From positions 1,736,001-1,800,000 of the forward strand of contig NC_087077.1 of the NCBI RefSeq assembly GCF_026151205.1: DNA of 64,000 nucleotides, in the 5' to 3' direction. Source of the stretch: Bolinopsis microptera. Lineage: Eukaryota; Ctenophora; Tentaculata; Lobata; Bolinopsidae. Within the stretch, counting starts at the first letter, position 1. The number at the start of each line of letters is the position of its first letter. Both the position numbers and the translations under genes were made by a program. The notes under the pieces are model-generated. The model had not been told where the DNA came from and did no database searches. It worked only from the letters and a program-made list of their open reading frames with translations. Of this stretch, positions 20,475-31,505 are shown piece after piece.

Positions 20475-21139
20475 CTCAGTAACCAATCAGCTGAGAAACT
20501 GCTTCTTGAGGATAAAGAATTGGATGTCACAGTACTACCTGCAACTGAATGATTCTAAAACACAACTCATAGTCTTTGGACCTAGTAAAGTGCTCAGTGA
20601 GATAGAACTTCATGGCGTTGATATAGCTCATAACACTTTGGTAATGTTTGTGCCTACTATTAAGAACCTTGGATTAGTAATGGACAATCAGCTGGTATTT
20701 GATAAACAGATCGTAAATCTCAAGAAGAAATGTTTTCATACGTTACGTAATATCAGAAAAATCAGATTTCTACTGAGTCCCAAACAGATTAAGATCATCG
20801 TTAACAGTCTAGTAGTGTCATGTCTAGATTACTGTAACGGTCTGTACTTTGGTATCGGCGAGAAGCTGCTGCATCAGCTCCAGTTACTTCAGAATGCTGC
20901 TGCAAAAGCTGTCACTGGTAAATATAAACATGACCATCTTGATGATGACCTGATAAAGCTTCACTGGTTAGATGTAAAGAAAAGGATTGTCTTCAAAATC
21001 TTATTACTATCTCACAAGTCACTGTTAGGATTGGCACCAATTTATCTGCAGGACATGTTCAAGTATGCTCATCATGGTCACTCATTGAAGCTTATTGTTC
21101 CTTCTTGTAATTCAAAGTTTGGTGAGCGTAGCTTCTCTG
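20475..21139 (+). pseudogene. LINE A reverse-transcriptase fragment (thumb and C-terminal part)
   Basis: The frame reads WMSQYYLQLNDSKTQLIVFG, then VVSCLDYCNGLYFG and KLHWLDVKKRIVFK, the region after the RT palm. It closely parallels the LINE ORF at 14688-16547. The catalytic palm is missing, through 5' truncation. It breaks at GERSFSG, where the RTE-like insert begins. The continuation is at 22552-22695 (SFSVVAPKIYNRLP through ELEKLYR), giving the natural C terminus once the insert is removed. Confidence 0.82.
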
Positions 21140-22551
21140 GATGAAATCGTGCTGTCCTTCTGCAACAAAGCCCTGACAGATGGTATTGCGCCAGATCAGT
21201 GGAGGATAAGCAACATCATCCCCGTCCCCAAAAAGGGAGACTGGAAACTGGAGGGGGATATCTTTGACTTCACTTGTAGCTAAAACTCTTAATAGAATGG
21301 TGCTTAATAGGATCCAGCCGGCCATAGAGGGGGTACTTAGGGACACTCAGAATGGTTTTCGGGAAGGACGGTCCACTACTAGTCATATCTTGGCACTCAG
21401 AAGGATTCTAGAGGGGGCTAGACAGAGAAATTTACCGGCAGCTATGGTGTTTGTTGATTTTAAGAAGGCCTTTGATTCACTTCACAGGGGAATTTTGATG
21501 CAAATACTAAAGGCCTATGGAATACCGGACAGTATTGTAGATATCATTAATCTTCTCTATGTGAACACGAAGGGCAAAGTTATAACACCAGATGGGGATA
21601 CCGAGCTATTTGATATCCTGGCAGGAGTTCTCCAAGGGGATACATTAGCACCATACTTGTTCATTATAGCCCTTGACTATTGCATGAGACAAGCCTTAAG
21701 CAAGCACCCTGAAATAGGATTTACCATTAAGCCTTATCGGAGTAGGAGAGTCAAGGCGGAGAAGATATCAGACACTGGTTTTGCAGATGACATTGCTCTG
21801 ATAGCAAAAACTGTAAAGGAGGCAGAGATGCTGATGCTAGAGGTAGAAAGAGTTGCTGCTACAGTGGGACTTAGAATGAATGAAGGGAAAACCAAATTCA
21901 TTACTCAGAACATCGAGAACCCTGATACCATCAAGTCCCTGGGTAACAACACAATAGAGCACGTGGAAGACTTTACCTATCTTGGTTCTAGAATCAGAGA
22001 CAGTGAGAGTGATATCAGGGTTAGGAAAGGAAGAGCATGGGGAGCATGCCACACTCTCAAAAAACTTTGGAAATCTAACCTTAGAAAGTCTATCAAGACC
22101 ACAGTGTTCACAGCACTAGTCGAGTCGGTGCTTCTATACGGTTCCGAGACTTGGACTATGACGAAAAGGCTAGAGAAGATGGTCAATGGTTGCTATACAC
22201 GAATGTTAAGAATGGCCCTTAACATCAATCAATATCGAGACCATGTCAGCAACCACAGCCTGTACGGTGATCTCCCTAAAGTCAGCTCCAAGATAACCCA
22301 ACGAAGGCTTAGACTTGCAGGTCATGCTCACCGACATCCGGAGCTGACTCTGAACAAACTGATCCTCTGGAAGCCGAGTCATGGGCATACTAACAGGGGG
22401 CGACCTTACTTAACACTACTAGATAACCTAAAAGCAGATACTGGGCTGAAATCAGTAGATGAGATAGCTAGACTGATGGAGGACAGAAAGCTGTGGAGAA
22501 CTGTTGTCAATGGATCTCGGGAATACTACCCGCCTTAAGTCAAGTAAGTCA
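21140..22551 (+). mobile_element. RTE-like LINE, 5'-truncated, copy 1
   Basis: It is flanked by a 10-bp TSD, AGCTTCTCTG (21130-21139 and 22552-22561), and the 3' end carries an AAGTC/CAAGT microsatellite. It begins inside the RT at DEIVLSFCNKALTDG. An 11-bp deletion near 21245, compared with the copy at 35175-36981, shifts the frame. From about 21264 the RT runs uninterrupted to 22538, with VFVDFKKAFDS (palm A), GVLQGDTLAPYLF, TGFADDIALIA (catalytic FADD intact), YLGSRI, LLYGSETW and RLRLAGHAHRHPE. Over the shared 424 or so residues I count eight differences from the other copy. Confidence 0.88.
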
Positions 22552-22695
22552 AGCTTCTCTGTAGTGGCTCCAAAGATCTACAATCGTCTGCCTGTTACCA
22601 TCACCTCTGCTCAATCTCTGGAATGTTTTAAAGCTTTTCTAAAAACTTACCTTTTCAAAATGTCTCCAGATGAACTTGAAAAACTTTATCGATAA
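22552..22695 (+). pseudogene. LINE A reverse-transcriptase C terminus
   Basis: It continues the frame interrupted at 21139: SFSVVAPKIYNRLPVTIT and CFKAFLKTYLFKM to a stop at 22693-22695. This matches the terminal (W/Y)N-x-LP and LKT-x-LF signatures of the other CR1/L2-like elements in the window. Confidence 0.8.
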
Positions 22696-22799
22696 CTATT
22701 GTGGTCATTTTTGGAATTCGATATTTGCATAATATATTTATGTACCATTTTCGGGCTTTAGTATTGACGATATATTTTCAAGCATATGTTATTTTTTAG

Positions 22800-24930
22800 C
22801 TCAGTATTCATGATATTTTCTGGGATGACTAGTTCAAACACTGCTGAGTATAAGATTTATCTTAAAAGCGGTGTTATTTTTGTTGGGGACCGGCCCGAAG
22901 TACCAGCCAATGTTTACTCAAAAAATAATATATATAATAAGTGTTATCAATTCAAACTCAAAACTCACACAAGATTAGGTCTCATTAAAACGATTAATAT
23001 GTATATCATGGAGCTTGTCGAACAAAAACATAGCTGAGCACATATAAAGTTGCCTTTAGTTAAAATTATCATATTAATGCGCTTTTTATGGAGTTGTAGA
23101 GTGGAAACAGGCGCATAGCTAGGGCTAGCTAGCTATTCCAAAATTTTTAAAATTTAACGACTGTTATCAGTCGCATAGCGTCATGCCGTTTTTGCTGGCG
23201 AATTGATGGCAGTGTAACTGAGATGGTATGCAGTGAGATTGATTCTGTGATGGCGTGCTTATGAGACAGAGTTATTATTAGCATTGCGGTTGATGTTGCG
23301 CTCTGATTTCCTTAGTCCCGTTATATTGTATAACATAAAGTTGGGCCATTCGTCTGCAATGCCCTCGTTTTGTTGATCAATGAGCATGTTTTTTATGCAC
23401 CTTTTGTAGATGTTAAGGTTGAATAGACTTGGCAAGGAAGTTGCTGCGACACTATATCTGTTTATTGCTAGTAGTGGACCTTTGTAGAATACTGAATTAT
23501 TGTAAGGGTATTTACCGTATTCATCTGACCATGTAGTTGTAAGACTCGAATCCGGATCGGCGACGTTAAATATTGGTGCACTGTTAGGTATTGTTTTCTT
23601 TATAGAGGGAGGCACTAAACTTGGGAAGTTTTTCAGCTTATGTATAAAAACTAATGCGTTCTTTACGATGATACTATGAACTGTCAATATTTTGTGTACA
23701 TAGAAACCAGACTTGGTACTTGCTGGTGGTATACCATCTTTGTACCAGTAATTAACAAAACCTGGTAGTATTGCTCTAAGACCCATTTTTTGTTTTACAA
23801 ATAGTGTTTCTATGTGGGATTTGTCAGCAAAACCCCAGACGAGGGAGCAGTAATTAAGGTGAGACTGCACAAAGCTGTGATATATTTGTAAACGTGTTTC
23901 CAGAGGCAAATATTTTTTAAGTTTGTACATGACTCCAATGTATCTGGCCATTTTCATTTTCATGGCAGAAATATGTTGCGACCAGTTCAGTTTGTTATCT
24001 ATTATAACTCCTAAGAAACGGGCTTCTGTTTTTCTTTCGATTGTGACACCAGAAATTACTACATCGCGATAAATGAGGTTTCTTTGCCGAGAAAAGATCA
24101 TATAATTCGTTTTTTTAAGATTTAGAGCTAATCCGTTGTTATCTACCCATTTAACTAAGACATCGCTAAGAATTTTGAGCTTATCATAAACCTCGTTTAT
24201 ATTTTCTCCTGTTAGGAAAATGTTTGCATCATCTGCGTACATGATGAAATTAGCTATTTCTGATATTTGAGGAAGATCGTTTATGTAGATTATAAAAAGG
24301 AGAGGTCCCAAAATTGAGCCTTGGGGTACACCGTAAATAATGGGGTTGGCTGAGGATTCAGAGGATCCAATTGATACAAACTGGTTTCTGTTCATAAGAT
24401 ATGATTTAAACCAGTTTAAAGCTAGACCTCTTATGCCATAGTGCTCGAGCTTATTCAGGAGTATGGAGTGATCCACAAGGTCAAAGGCTTTGCTAAAGTC
24501 AATCAAAAGGAGCAAAGTAACTTGCTTTTTGGACATTGAATTGAGGATTCTGTCTTTAGCATTAAGAAGGGCATGTTCACAAGACCTACCTGGGCGGAAG
24601 CCGTATTGATTTTCACAAAGTATATTGTAGGTATCCAAAAAATTTATGACTCGATTGTGCATAAGCTTATCGTAGACTTTTGAGAAAGTGGCAAGTAGAG
24701 ATATCGGTCTGTAATTTTTGATGTCAGTTTTAGATCCACCTTTATGTACAGGAACTACTTTTGCCGTTTTCAAGGCCTGGGGAAAGACCCCTTGTTCGAA
24801 CGAGCTGTTAACAACGTGGTTGTTGTGATTTTGTATAATGTTGAAATTATTATTATTTGAAAAATAGTGAAATTGTGTAGTTTTGTGTGGTGATTTTTGC
24901 TATTTAGTTGTTTGTGAAGTTTTCGAAAAT
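22800..24930 (-). mobile_element. LINE B, CR1/Jockey-like, 5'-truncated, nested in LINE A
   Basis: A minus-strand LINE whose RT is open at 23259 to about 24905. The 3' UTR probably occupies 22800-23258, but I could not find its end or a clear target duplication, so both borders are approximate. No endonuclease is present. 22696-23258 contains no other gene. Confidence 0.6.
23259..24905 (-). CDS. LINE B reverse transcriptase (5'-truncated ORF2, no stop)
   Basis: An uninterrupted frame; the first ATG-like start used by a simple caller is at 24773, but homologous residues (VVNSSFEQGVFPQAL) extend further upstream. Motifs: KVVPVHKGG, NYRPISLLATFSKVYDKL, NQYGFRPGRSCEHAL, LLIDFSKAFDLVDH (palm A), YGVPQGSILGPLLF (palm B), FIMYADDANIF (palm C, YADD intact), FLGVIIDNKLNW and NYCSLVWG. 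The family copies its own RNA by target-primed reverse transcription. This copy lacks the endonuclease and start, so it is not autonomous. The intact frame suggests it is young. Confidence 0.85.
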
Positions 24931-24985
24931 ACTGTTGCACTGAACTTTAAAATTATTAAATTTCAATTTATTATTATTATTATCA

Positions 24986-25842
24986 TATGTGCTTTGAGAT
25001 GTGATTTCCGAGCTGCTGCATATGAACAATCTGGACATTTAAATGGTTTCTCTCCAGAGTGAGTCTTCAAATGTTTTTTGAGGTATGATTTCAGAGTGGT
25101 TGCATATGAACAATCTGGACATTTAAATGATTTCTCTCCGGAGTGAATAGTTACGCTATATTGAAGAGTAGCACAGTGTTGTAGCGTGAGCGTAGAAATA
25201 AAACAAGTTGTTAACACGTAATCATAGAGGCTAGGGAAGAACAAATCGTTAATAACAAATTATGATAGCAATCAATGTTCAATATATATAACACACAGAT
25301 CTTTTCTTGAGGATGGCAATTTTCCATAGGAATACCAGGACTGTCCGATCTATTCCTTATTCTAGATCCTAGACCATTATTATTATCAGTATCGTTTTGA
25401 AATTCATCACATTTTCGTCTTTTTCGTTTGCCAGAGCTTTCTACATGAAGTCTGATATGTTTCATGGAAGTATCCTCCTCCAGAAACTTTTCCCCACAAA
25501 CTGAGCAGAGAAAGCCTCCAGACACTCCATTAATTTCACTCTGCTCCGTTTTTACTTCTGATTTAAGAACATCATATTTATTTTCGAGACAACAACCATC
25601 TTGTTCTGTAACATAACCATTTTCATAAACAGACCCTCCAGTAAATTCACCCAACAAACTTTGTTCATCATCCTTTTCTGGTGTTGTAGGTCAGGCTGAT
25701 AATGACGTTCCCTGACATGTTCGATAAAATACTTCTCAGAGAAAAGTTGTTCACCACATGCTGGACATAAAAAGCCTCCAGTTTTGCTTCTCAAATCCTC
25801 TTCTTCGGTCTTTACTGCGCTTTTAATGTGAGGACATGACAT
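24986..25842 (-). pseudogene. Zinc-finger cluster copy 6, N-terminal part, broken
   Basis: The ATG at 25842 starts the family N terminus (MSCPHIKSAVKTEEED, so the first psi-K-x-E lysine motif is altered). A one-base loss near 25685 shifts the frame (PDLQ into HQKRMM); the correct frame continues at 25657-25300. An insertion of about 130 bp (25168-25297) sits between EKI and ATLQYSV. Two fingers follow down to 24986, where LINE A interrupts. Together with 19104-20474 this was one gene with well over ten fingers. Confidence 0.82.
25168..25297. mobile_element. Small ~130-bp insertion in zinc-finger copy 6
   Basis: Unlike all sister copies, extra sequence separates the EKIR and ATLQ codons. Both edges carry CTGTG on the minus strand, suggesting a 5-bp target duplication. 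It has no recognisable internal features. Its edges do not give clean GT/AG ends, so an intron is less likely. Confidence 0.45.
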
Positions 25843-26127
25843 CTGAAGATTTTTCTGGTTAGATTAATAAAATAATTCAAGAGGAAGTTAAAATCAGTAG
25901 TAATGTTGTCATGAATCAGGAGTGCCGTGCATATATTATGAATTTGGCACTATGCAGTGTTTCACAGGATAAGTTTTTGATGGATGCATTTAGTCAGAAG
26001 TGGGAGATTTAAGTCAACATACATTATAAATAAGTAAAGAAGACAATTGCATTCTAGAAACAATACTTATTAACAATTAACATGGGCTTGAGAAATAATG
26101 TGTAATCAAGGTCATATAATTAATGTT
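25843..26127. other. Tandem-array spacer, 5' flank of copy 6
   Basis: Standard 5' flank ending at TAATTAATGTT, where a LINE enters. The same spacer resumes at 29724 with TTTCTGTAAAC. Confidence 0.6.
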
Positions 26128-29100
26128 AGTAAAACAAAGTATTTTTAGTAAAACAAAGTATTTTATTTATTAGCAGTACAATCAATTCATATGATATAAT
26201 TATAAGAATATAATAGTATGTCACACCTATTTAACTGTTACGTTCGAGTAGTCGTGCCATGGCTAAATTTAACTAGGACCAGTGGTGTCGATTAACATTT
26301 AAAAGGTGATTCTAAGTGACACAAATGGAAAATTTTAAGAAAAGACGGATCAAAACACAGATCCAAGGACAAGGAGACCCAACTGCAGGACCATACATGC
26401 TATTGGCTTGTGCATAAATAAATAAATAAATAAATAAAGTCAATTTTTACAGCACAGCAATATATATCTAAATATCAGATCCTCTGTAATCATAATGTAT
26501 AAAAAAAGGAGCTTTTCTCTGTGCTGAAGGATGAATCAAGGCAGATCATGGTTCTGTTAGCAGGCCACCCTAGTTATGGACAATACATATATATAAAATA
26601 ATTAAATTATAATTTTAAAATGTGTCAAGATTGAACTAAAACATAACTCAGGGTAAAATAGACGTATTCCCTTCGTCAAATTAACTATTTACAATACTAA
26701 ACTTAAACGAACTCCGGGTAAAATAAACGTAATCCCTTTGTCAAACTTGCTATTTACAATAAGTTAATAAATTAATACGGTTGAAAATTATTTCATATTC
26801 AATAACAATGTAGCATCAATATAATTGATACAAATGAGGAGCATACATAGCAGTGAGAATTGCACATAACAGGAGGACTGGAGGTATGGAGCAATAATGA
26901 TTGACAGTGCACCTTTCCACTGATGTTCCTAATTTCCTGTAATAGCTTAATAGGCATGGAAATACTTTGATTGCAGGGGATAGATTGGATTCACTTTAAA
27001 TGTACTGAGATAACTTAACCGAAATAACATAACTGCCTAGATACATTGGCTAGTGTTGGGTGGGATCATGAATTTATCGTAAGAGTTATCCCCTTGGTAA
27101 TTCTCATCAGTTAGCACCATATTCATAAGAGTTTCTTTGTATAACTTAGAAAATTTCTTAACGTCGTCACACTCTCTAAGGGACTTTGGTAATATGTTCC
27201 AGGCCTTAGTTCCTAGATAGTTAAACTCCTTGTGAGATCTTGATTTAGGAGTATAAAGATTGCAGTTTTCTGCCTCACGTGATCCACCAGAAATATACGA
27301 GAATTTCCCGATAAAATGCTTTGGACATGTTTCATTGATTATACGGTACATATATGAGCTAAGATGAACCTGTCGTCTCAAATGGAGAGGAAGCCATCCC
27401 ATATTTTTGTATACATTAACCGACCTCTCTCTGATGTTTACATCTAGGGCTATTTTAGCAACCTTTTTGTACATGATATCTAACTCTCCTAGTCGTTTTT
27501 TATATGTTCTTGACCAGATGGTGTCTAAGTAGTCAAAATGTGGCAACATAAGTGCATTAGCAAACATCTTCCTGAACTTAAGAGGGAGAAGTTTTTTTGA
27601 TCTATACATAGCACCAATTCTTTTGGATATCTTTTTCTTAATGTTATCAATATGTTCATTAAATGTCAATCTGCTGTCAACTATAAGTCCAAGGTACTTA
27701 TGGGATTTAGTTTCACAGATTACCAAAGTAAGGTCATCACAAATTTCAACAAGGATGGCATCAAGGTTAGGCTTAGAGTCAAGGATCATTAGTTTTGTTT
27801 TTTCATTATTCAGGGATAGTTTATTAGCCTGAAGCCATCTGATAACTAAATTCAACTCTTGTTTGATGTTACCATAGTTTCCTCTAGATATATTGTCAAA
27901 ATATAATGCACCGTCATCAGCAAATAGATAAGGTTTAGAAAATAGGCATGCATTAGGCAGGTCATTGATAAAAATGCTGGATAGAATTGGTCCTAATATA
28001 CTTCCTTGAGGCACTCCAGAGTTCAATGAATGTAAACTGCTTATCCTACTCCCAACTCTAGTTTGCTGTAATCTATCTGTGAGGAAGCTCCTAAACCAGC
28101 TCAATGCAGTATCTTTTATTCCATAATGCTTCAGCTTTTGAATGAGAATATCATGGTTAACAGTATCAAATGCCTTTCTGATGTCCAGGAAGATAATTGC
28201 AGGATGCTTGGCACTGTTCTTAGCAGTAAATATACGATCAAACAGATCTAACATGAGATAAGTTGTAGAGTGATCTTTACGGAAACCATATTGATGCTCT
28301 GAAAGTATTCCCTTTTCATCAAGATATTGAGTCAGTTGGGAGTTCACACAAAATTCGATGCACTTTCCAAGAATCGGTAAAATTGAGATTGGTCGATAAT
28401 TACTAGGATTCTCAGTATCACCATCCTTATGGATTGGGGTGACTTTTGCAACCTTGCAGCTGTTTGGCATGATGCCACTGGATAAACTCAAATTTACAAG
28501 ATGTGTTAATGGAGCAATAAATGCAGGTAAAATTTGTCTAAACACTCTCAATGGTATATGATCATTAGTGGATTTGCTACAAGGGATACTTGCCACATAG
28601 TCTAAGATATTGGACTCAGTTATTTCAGTAAAGCTATTCAAGCTGGTCTCGTTGTCAATCTGCTCATTTTGTAGATAAGATAGAAATTCATTTTCATTTT
28701 CCAGCTGCACTTCTGCTTGGATCTTTGGACCTATTTCAGCAAAATATTTATTGTCGGTTTCAGCATCAAGATTGTTATTGATATTGTTAGCTTTAACAGG
28801 CAGATTTGATGCTGTCTTTATCGTTTTCCATACACCCTTTAGATCATTCATGGCACACTTGGCTTTCAGTTCTGTTGCTAAGTTAGTCTTCCTATTAATT
28901 CTAGACAAATAGGTTGAATAGTTTCTCTGCCGTTTATATGCCATCCATAATGAGTCACATTTATTACAGTGTATAAGACCATTTGGATGTATACGTCTGT
29001 TCTTGTTGTGTGTTAAAAATTTACGGTAAAGTTTCCCTTTCAATTTCTTACTTTCTAAAAATTCTGGAGATGGCTTATGGATGTAATCACTATGGCACTT

Positions 29101-29723
29101 AATTTGTTTAATTGGACAGAAGTGATCATAGTAGTGATCAATATGTTCGTTTAAACCATCAACTGCATCATTCAGACTAGTTGAATCTATTATTGGTCTA
29201 TAATCACAAGTTTCCAAAAATTCTTTAAGAGCAGTAACATTCATTTTGCTGTGATCTCTTATTAGTAACTTCTTGAATTTTGAGGCCTTATGCACATTGA
29301 AATCGACAATGAACTTTACGACCTGATGATCTCCTATACAATCATCAAGGACTTTGCAGTCAAGAAACTTGGAGTAAGTGTTTGTTATGACAACATCGAT
29401 TGTGGTCTTTGTGATTCTGTTTCCTAGTTTAGCAATGCGGGTAATATCCTGAACTACCTGTACCATTCCAAACATTTTCATTGTAATGTCTAATTTCTTA
29501 TAGTTCATACTGCTGATGTTGTTTTGGTCTACATTTACATCACCCAGCCAAATAACATTATTACTTCCTATACTCATCATGCAGTCTGTCATATAATCTA
29601 AAAATTTGTCAAGAGGACTAACCAAAAGGTTCCAGTTGTCCAGGAAACTGTACGTAGCTGGTCAACTAGTTTTGAATTCAGACTAGGCTTGATGAGTTCT
29701 GGGGTTTCTAGACGTAAGATCTG
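26128..29723 (-). mobile_element. LINE D, 5'-truncated in the endonuclease, inserted in the spacer
   Basis: The spacer sequence is interrupted exactly here, with TGTT on both sides as a possible short target duplication. The LINE 3' end with its TTTA microsatellite is at about 26407-26447. 26128-26406 is additional sequence (A-rich repeats of GTAAAACAAAGTATTTT) that may be a second insertion or a longer 3' UTR. 26450-27036 is 3' UTR with no gene. Confidence 0.7.
27037..29720 (-). pseudogene. LINE D ORF2: endonuclease C-terminal part plus reverse transcriptase
   Basis: The frame 29625-27037 is open: VIWLGDVNVDQ (endonuclease catalytic region), then IGDHQVVKF (the terminal DH), a linker, then RT motifs PIHKDGDTENPSNYRPISI, HQYGFRKDHSTTYL, IIFLDIRKAFDTVNH (palm A), SGVPQGSILGPIL (palm B), KPYLFADDGALYF (palm C, FADD intact) and YLGLIVDSRLTF. 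Residues QILRLETPEL further upstream are in another frame, so there is one frameshift near 29630. The N-terminal half of the endonuclease is missing. The RT part itself shows no stop. Confidence 0.85.
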
Positions 29724-30047
29724 TTTCTGTAAACTATATCGTATATAAATTACATATCGTCGATATTATACTTATAGATATTGTTACATATCTATTATCT
29801 ATATAATATTTTATTAGGCTACAAAATTGTAGCCTTCATTTGTAGAAGATATGAAAGTTTTTGACCTAATTTTATTCGGCAAGTAATTCCCAAATTCAAA
29901 TATCTAAATACGGAAAATAAAAAGTATATTTAAATTTTACAATCTAGATATTAATCGTTTTTTTAAACAACACTTTGATCAGATAAAATTGATCATTTTT
30001 ATACTTGACACGACATCATAAAAGTGATACTATTAAGTGCACATAAT
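29724..30047. other. Orphan zinc-finger spacer (end of the array)
   Basis: It is homologous to the spacers between the zinc-finger genes (TTTCTGTAAACTATAT, CCTAATTTTATTCGGC, GACACGACATCATAAAAGTG, GTGCACATAAT). It should lead into the 3' end of a further gene copy, but a LINE begins instead and no finger sequence follows. The gene copy may have been deleted. Confidence 0.7.
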
Positions 30048-31505
30048 AAATTTAGGGACGAAGCCTCATATCTTCTCAGTAATAATAATAATAAGTAGGA
30101 ATTTATACATCGCTTTATAGCCATAAAGAACTCAAAACCCAAAGATTCAGTTCAAACCATCTAAAGCGACTCATGAGTAACATGTACATAAGAACTTATT
30201 TTTATGAAGTATGGATTTTATGAGAAAGGTAATACATGATACTTATACAAATACGTTTTCAAAGAGATGAGTTTTTAGTTTCTTTTTAAATAAGACGATA
30301 TCGGTTAGTGTTCTCAATTGATAAGGAAGCTTATTCCAAACAGAGGGTCCGCAGTAGCTGAAACTTCTCTCGGTTTTACTATAGTTTGAAATAGGAGGAA
30401 CATTTAGGAGGAAATAGTCTTCTTCAGTTCTTAGTACACGTACAGGTTGACTTTTGATGTCAATACATTTGATGATATACTCCGGCGCTATGTTGTTAAC
30501 GCATTTGAACACGGTTAGAGCAATCTTATACTCTATTCGTTGTCGTATTGGAAGAAAATGGGCTTTTTTCAGGAATGGAGTGACACTGTCCCATTTTTTG
30601 ATAGCTTTCCAACCAAACAAGAATCGAACACAGGAATTTTGTACCTTCTGGAGTTTCTTTATTAGAAGATCAGGTAAACCGTATAAGAGTCCATTGCAGT
30701 AGTCTAGTTTTGAAAAGATCAAGCAGTGAATGAGCTGTCTTTTTAGATCATAGTTAAGCTTTGAGCCTATAACTCGAAGGTTTCTCAGATGGATGTTGCA
30801 GCAACTGATAATTGAATTTATTTGGTCTTCAAATGTTAGGAATTGATCAAATAGGACACCTAAACTTTTCACTGTGCGGGATGCCTCCACAGGGTCAGCT
30901 GCATTGTCAAGTTGTATTGAATCGACTGGACATGAAGAGTAACTGTTCTTGGTCTGTACTACAAGAGCTTCTGTTTTGTTTTGGTTCAGTTTGAGTTTAT
31001 TTTGGGTCATCCAGGTCTTAATATCTTCAAAACAATTTGTTATTCTCTCTTCGATTGTTGAGAGATCTCGAAATAGTGGGTTAAACTCAATGTACAGTTG
31101 AGTGTCATCTGCGTACATGTGGATGTTAAATCCATGTCTCTTTGCGATCTGATTGAGCTCCTTTGTGTAAAGTATAAACAGAATTGGACCTAGAATTGAA
31201 CCTTGCGGGACTCCAATTCTAAGGAAGCATCTCTTTGATCTTGATTTATCAATAGTTACTGTGAAGGATCTGTTATTAAGGTATGATGTAAACCATTCGA
31301 GAACAGTACCTTCAAAACCAAAGTCCTTTTTTAGTTTTTTTAGGAGCAAGTGATGATTTACAGTATCAAAAGCAGCACTGAGGTCCAAAAGGAGGAGGAT
31401 AACCTTACTTTTCATGTCACTGATACAAAGAAGATCATTGTAGATGGTAAGGGTCGCAGTTTCGCAGCTATGATTTGACCTATAACCACAGTATTGGTAA
31501 CTATG
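30048..31505 (-). mobile_element. LINE C, CR1/L2-like, 5'-truncated
   Basis: The 3' end with an ATT microsatellite lies at about 30081-30097; the 30 bases before it are unassigned. The 5' end is near 31505, inside the RT. It belongs to the same general group as the LINE at 14421-19103 and LINE A. Confidence 0.75.
30243..31505 (-). CDS. LINE C reverse transcriptase, 5'-truncated but uninterrupted
   Basis: The frame is open from about 31505 (YCGYRSNHSCETATLTI) to the stop at 30243. Motifs: ILLLLDLSAAFDTVNHHLL (palm A), IGVPQGSILGPILF (palm B), HMYADDTQLYIEF (palm C, YADD intact), LNQNKTEALVV, SKLDYCNGLLYG, and at the C terminus GPSVWNKLPYQLRT and FKKKLKTHLF. The fingers subdomain and endonuclease are missing. 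The first ATG at 31415 is internal to the domain and not a true start. Confidence 0.85.
   Translation of the reverse strand, partial: HSYQYCGYRSNHSCETATLTIYNDLLCISDMKSKVILLLLDLSAAFDTVNHHLLLKKLKKDFGFEGTVLEWFTSYLNNRSFTVTIDKSRSKRCFLRIGVPQGSILGPILFILYTKELNQIAKRHGFNIHMYADDTQLYIEFNPLFRDLSTIEERITNCFEDIKTWMTQNKLKLNQNKTEALVVQTKNSYSSCPVDSIQLDNAADPVEASRTVKSLGVLFDQFLTFEDQINSIISCCNIHLRNLRVIGSKLNYDLKRQLIHCLIFSKLDYCNGLLYGLPDLLIKKLQKVQNSCVRFLFGWKAIKKWDSVTPFLKKAHFLPIRQRIEYKIALTVFKCVNNIAPEYIIKCIDIKSQPVRVLRTEEDYFLLNVPPISNYSKTERSFSYCGPSVWNKLPYQLRTLTDIVLFKKKLKTHLFENVFV

Larger units (their letters stand above)
20475..24981 (+). mobile_element. 5'-truncated CR1/L2-like LINE (element A) holding two nested insertions
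   Basis: Element A enters zinc-finger copy 6 with ATCA flanks (20471-20474 and 24982-24985) and ends in an ATT microsatellite tail (24966-24981). Its own sequence is 20475-21139, then 22552 to about 22790, then about 24930-24981. The RTE-like insert occupies 21140-22551 and the minus-strand LINE B fills most of 22800-24930. The junctions of LINE B are approximate. Confidence 0.75.

Noticed and set aside
25168-25297. Intron in zinc-finger copy 6
   Set aside because: Edges are a repeated CTGTG rather than GT/AG, all sister copies are intronless here, and the gene is already frameshifted.
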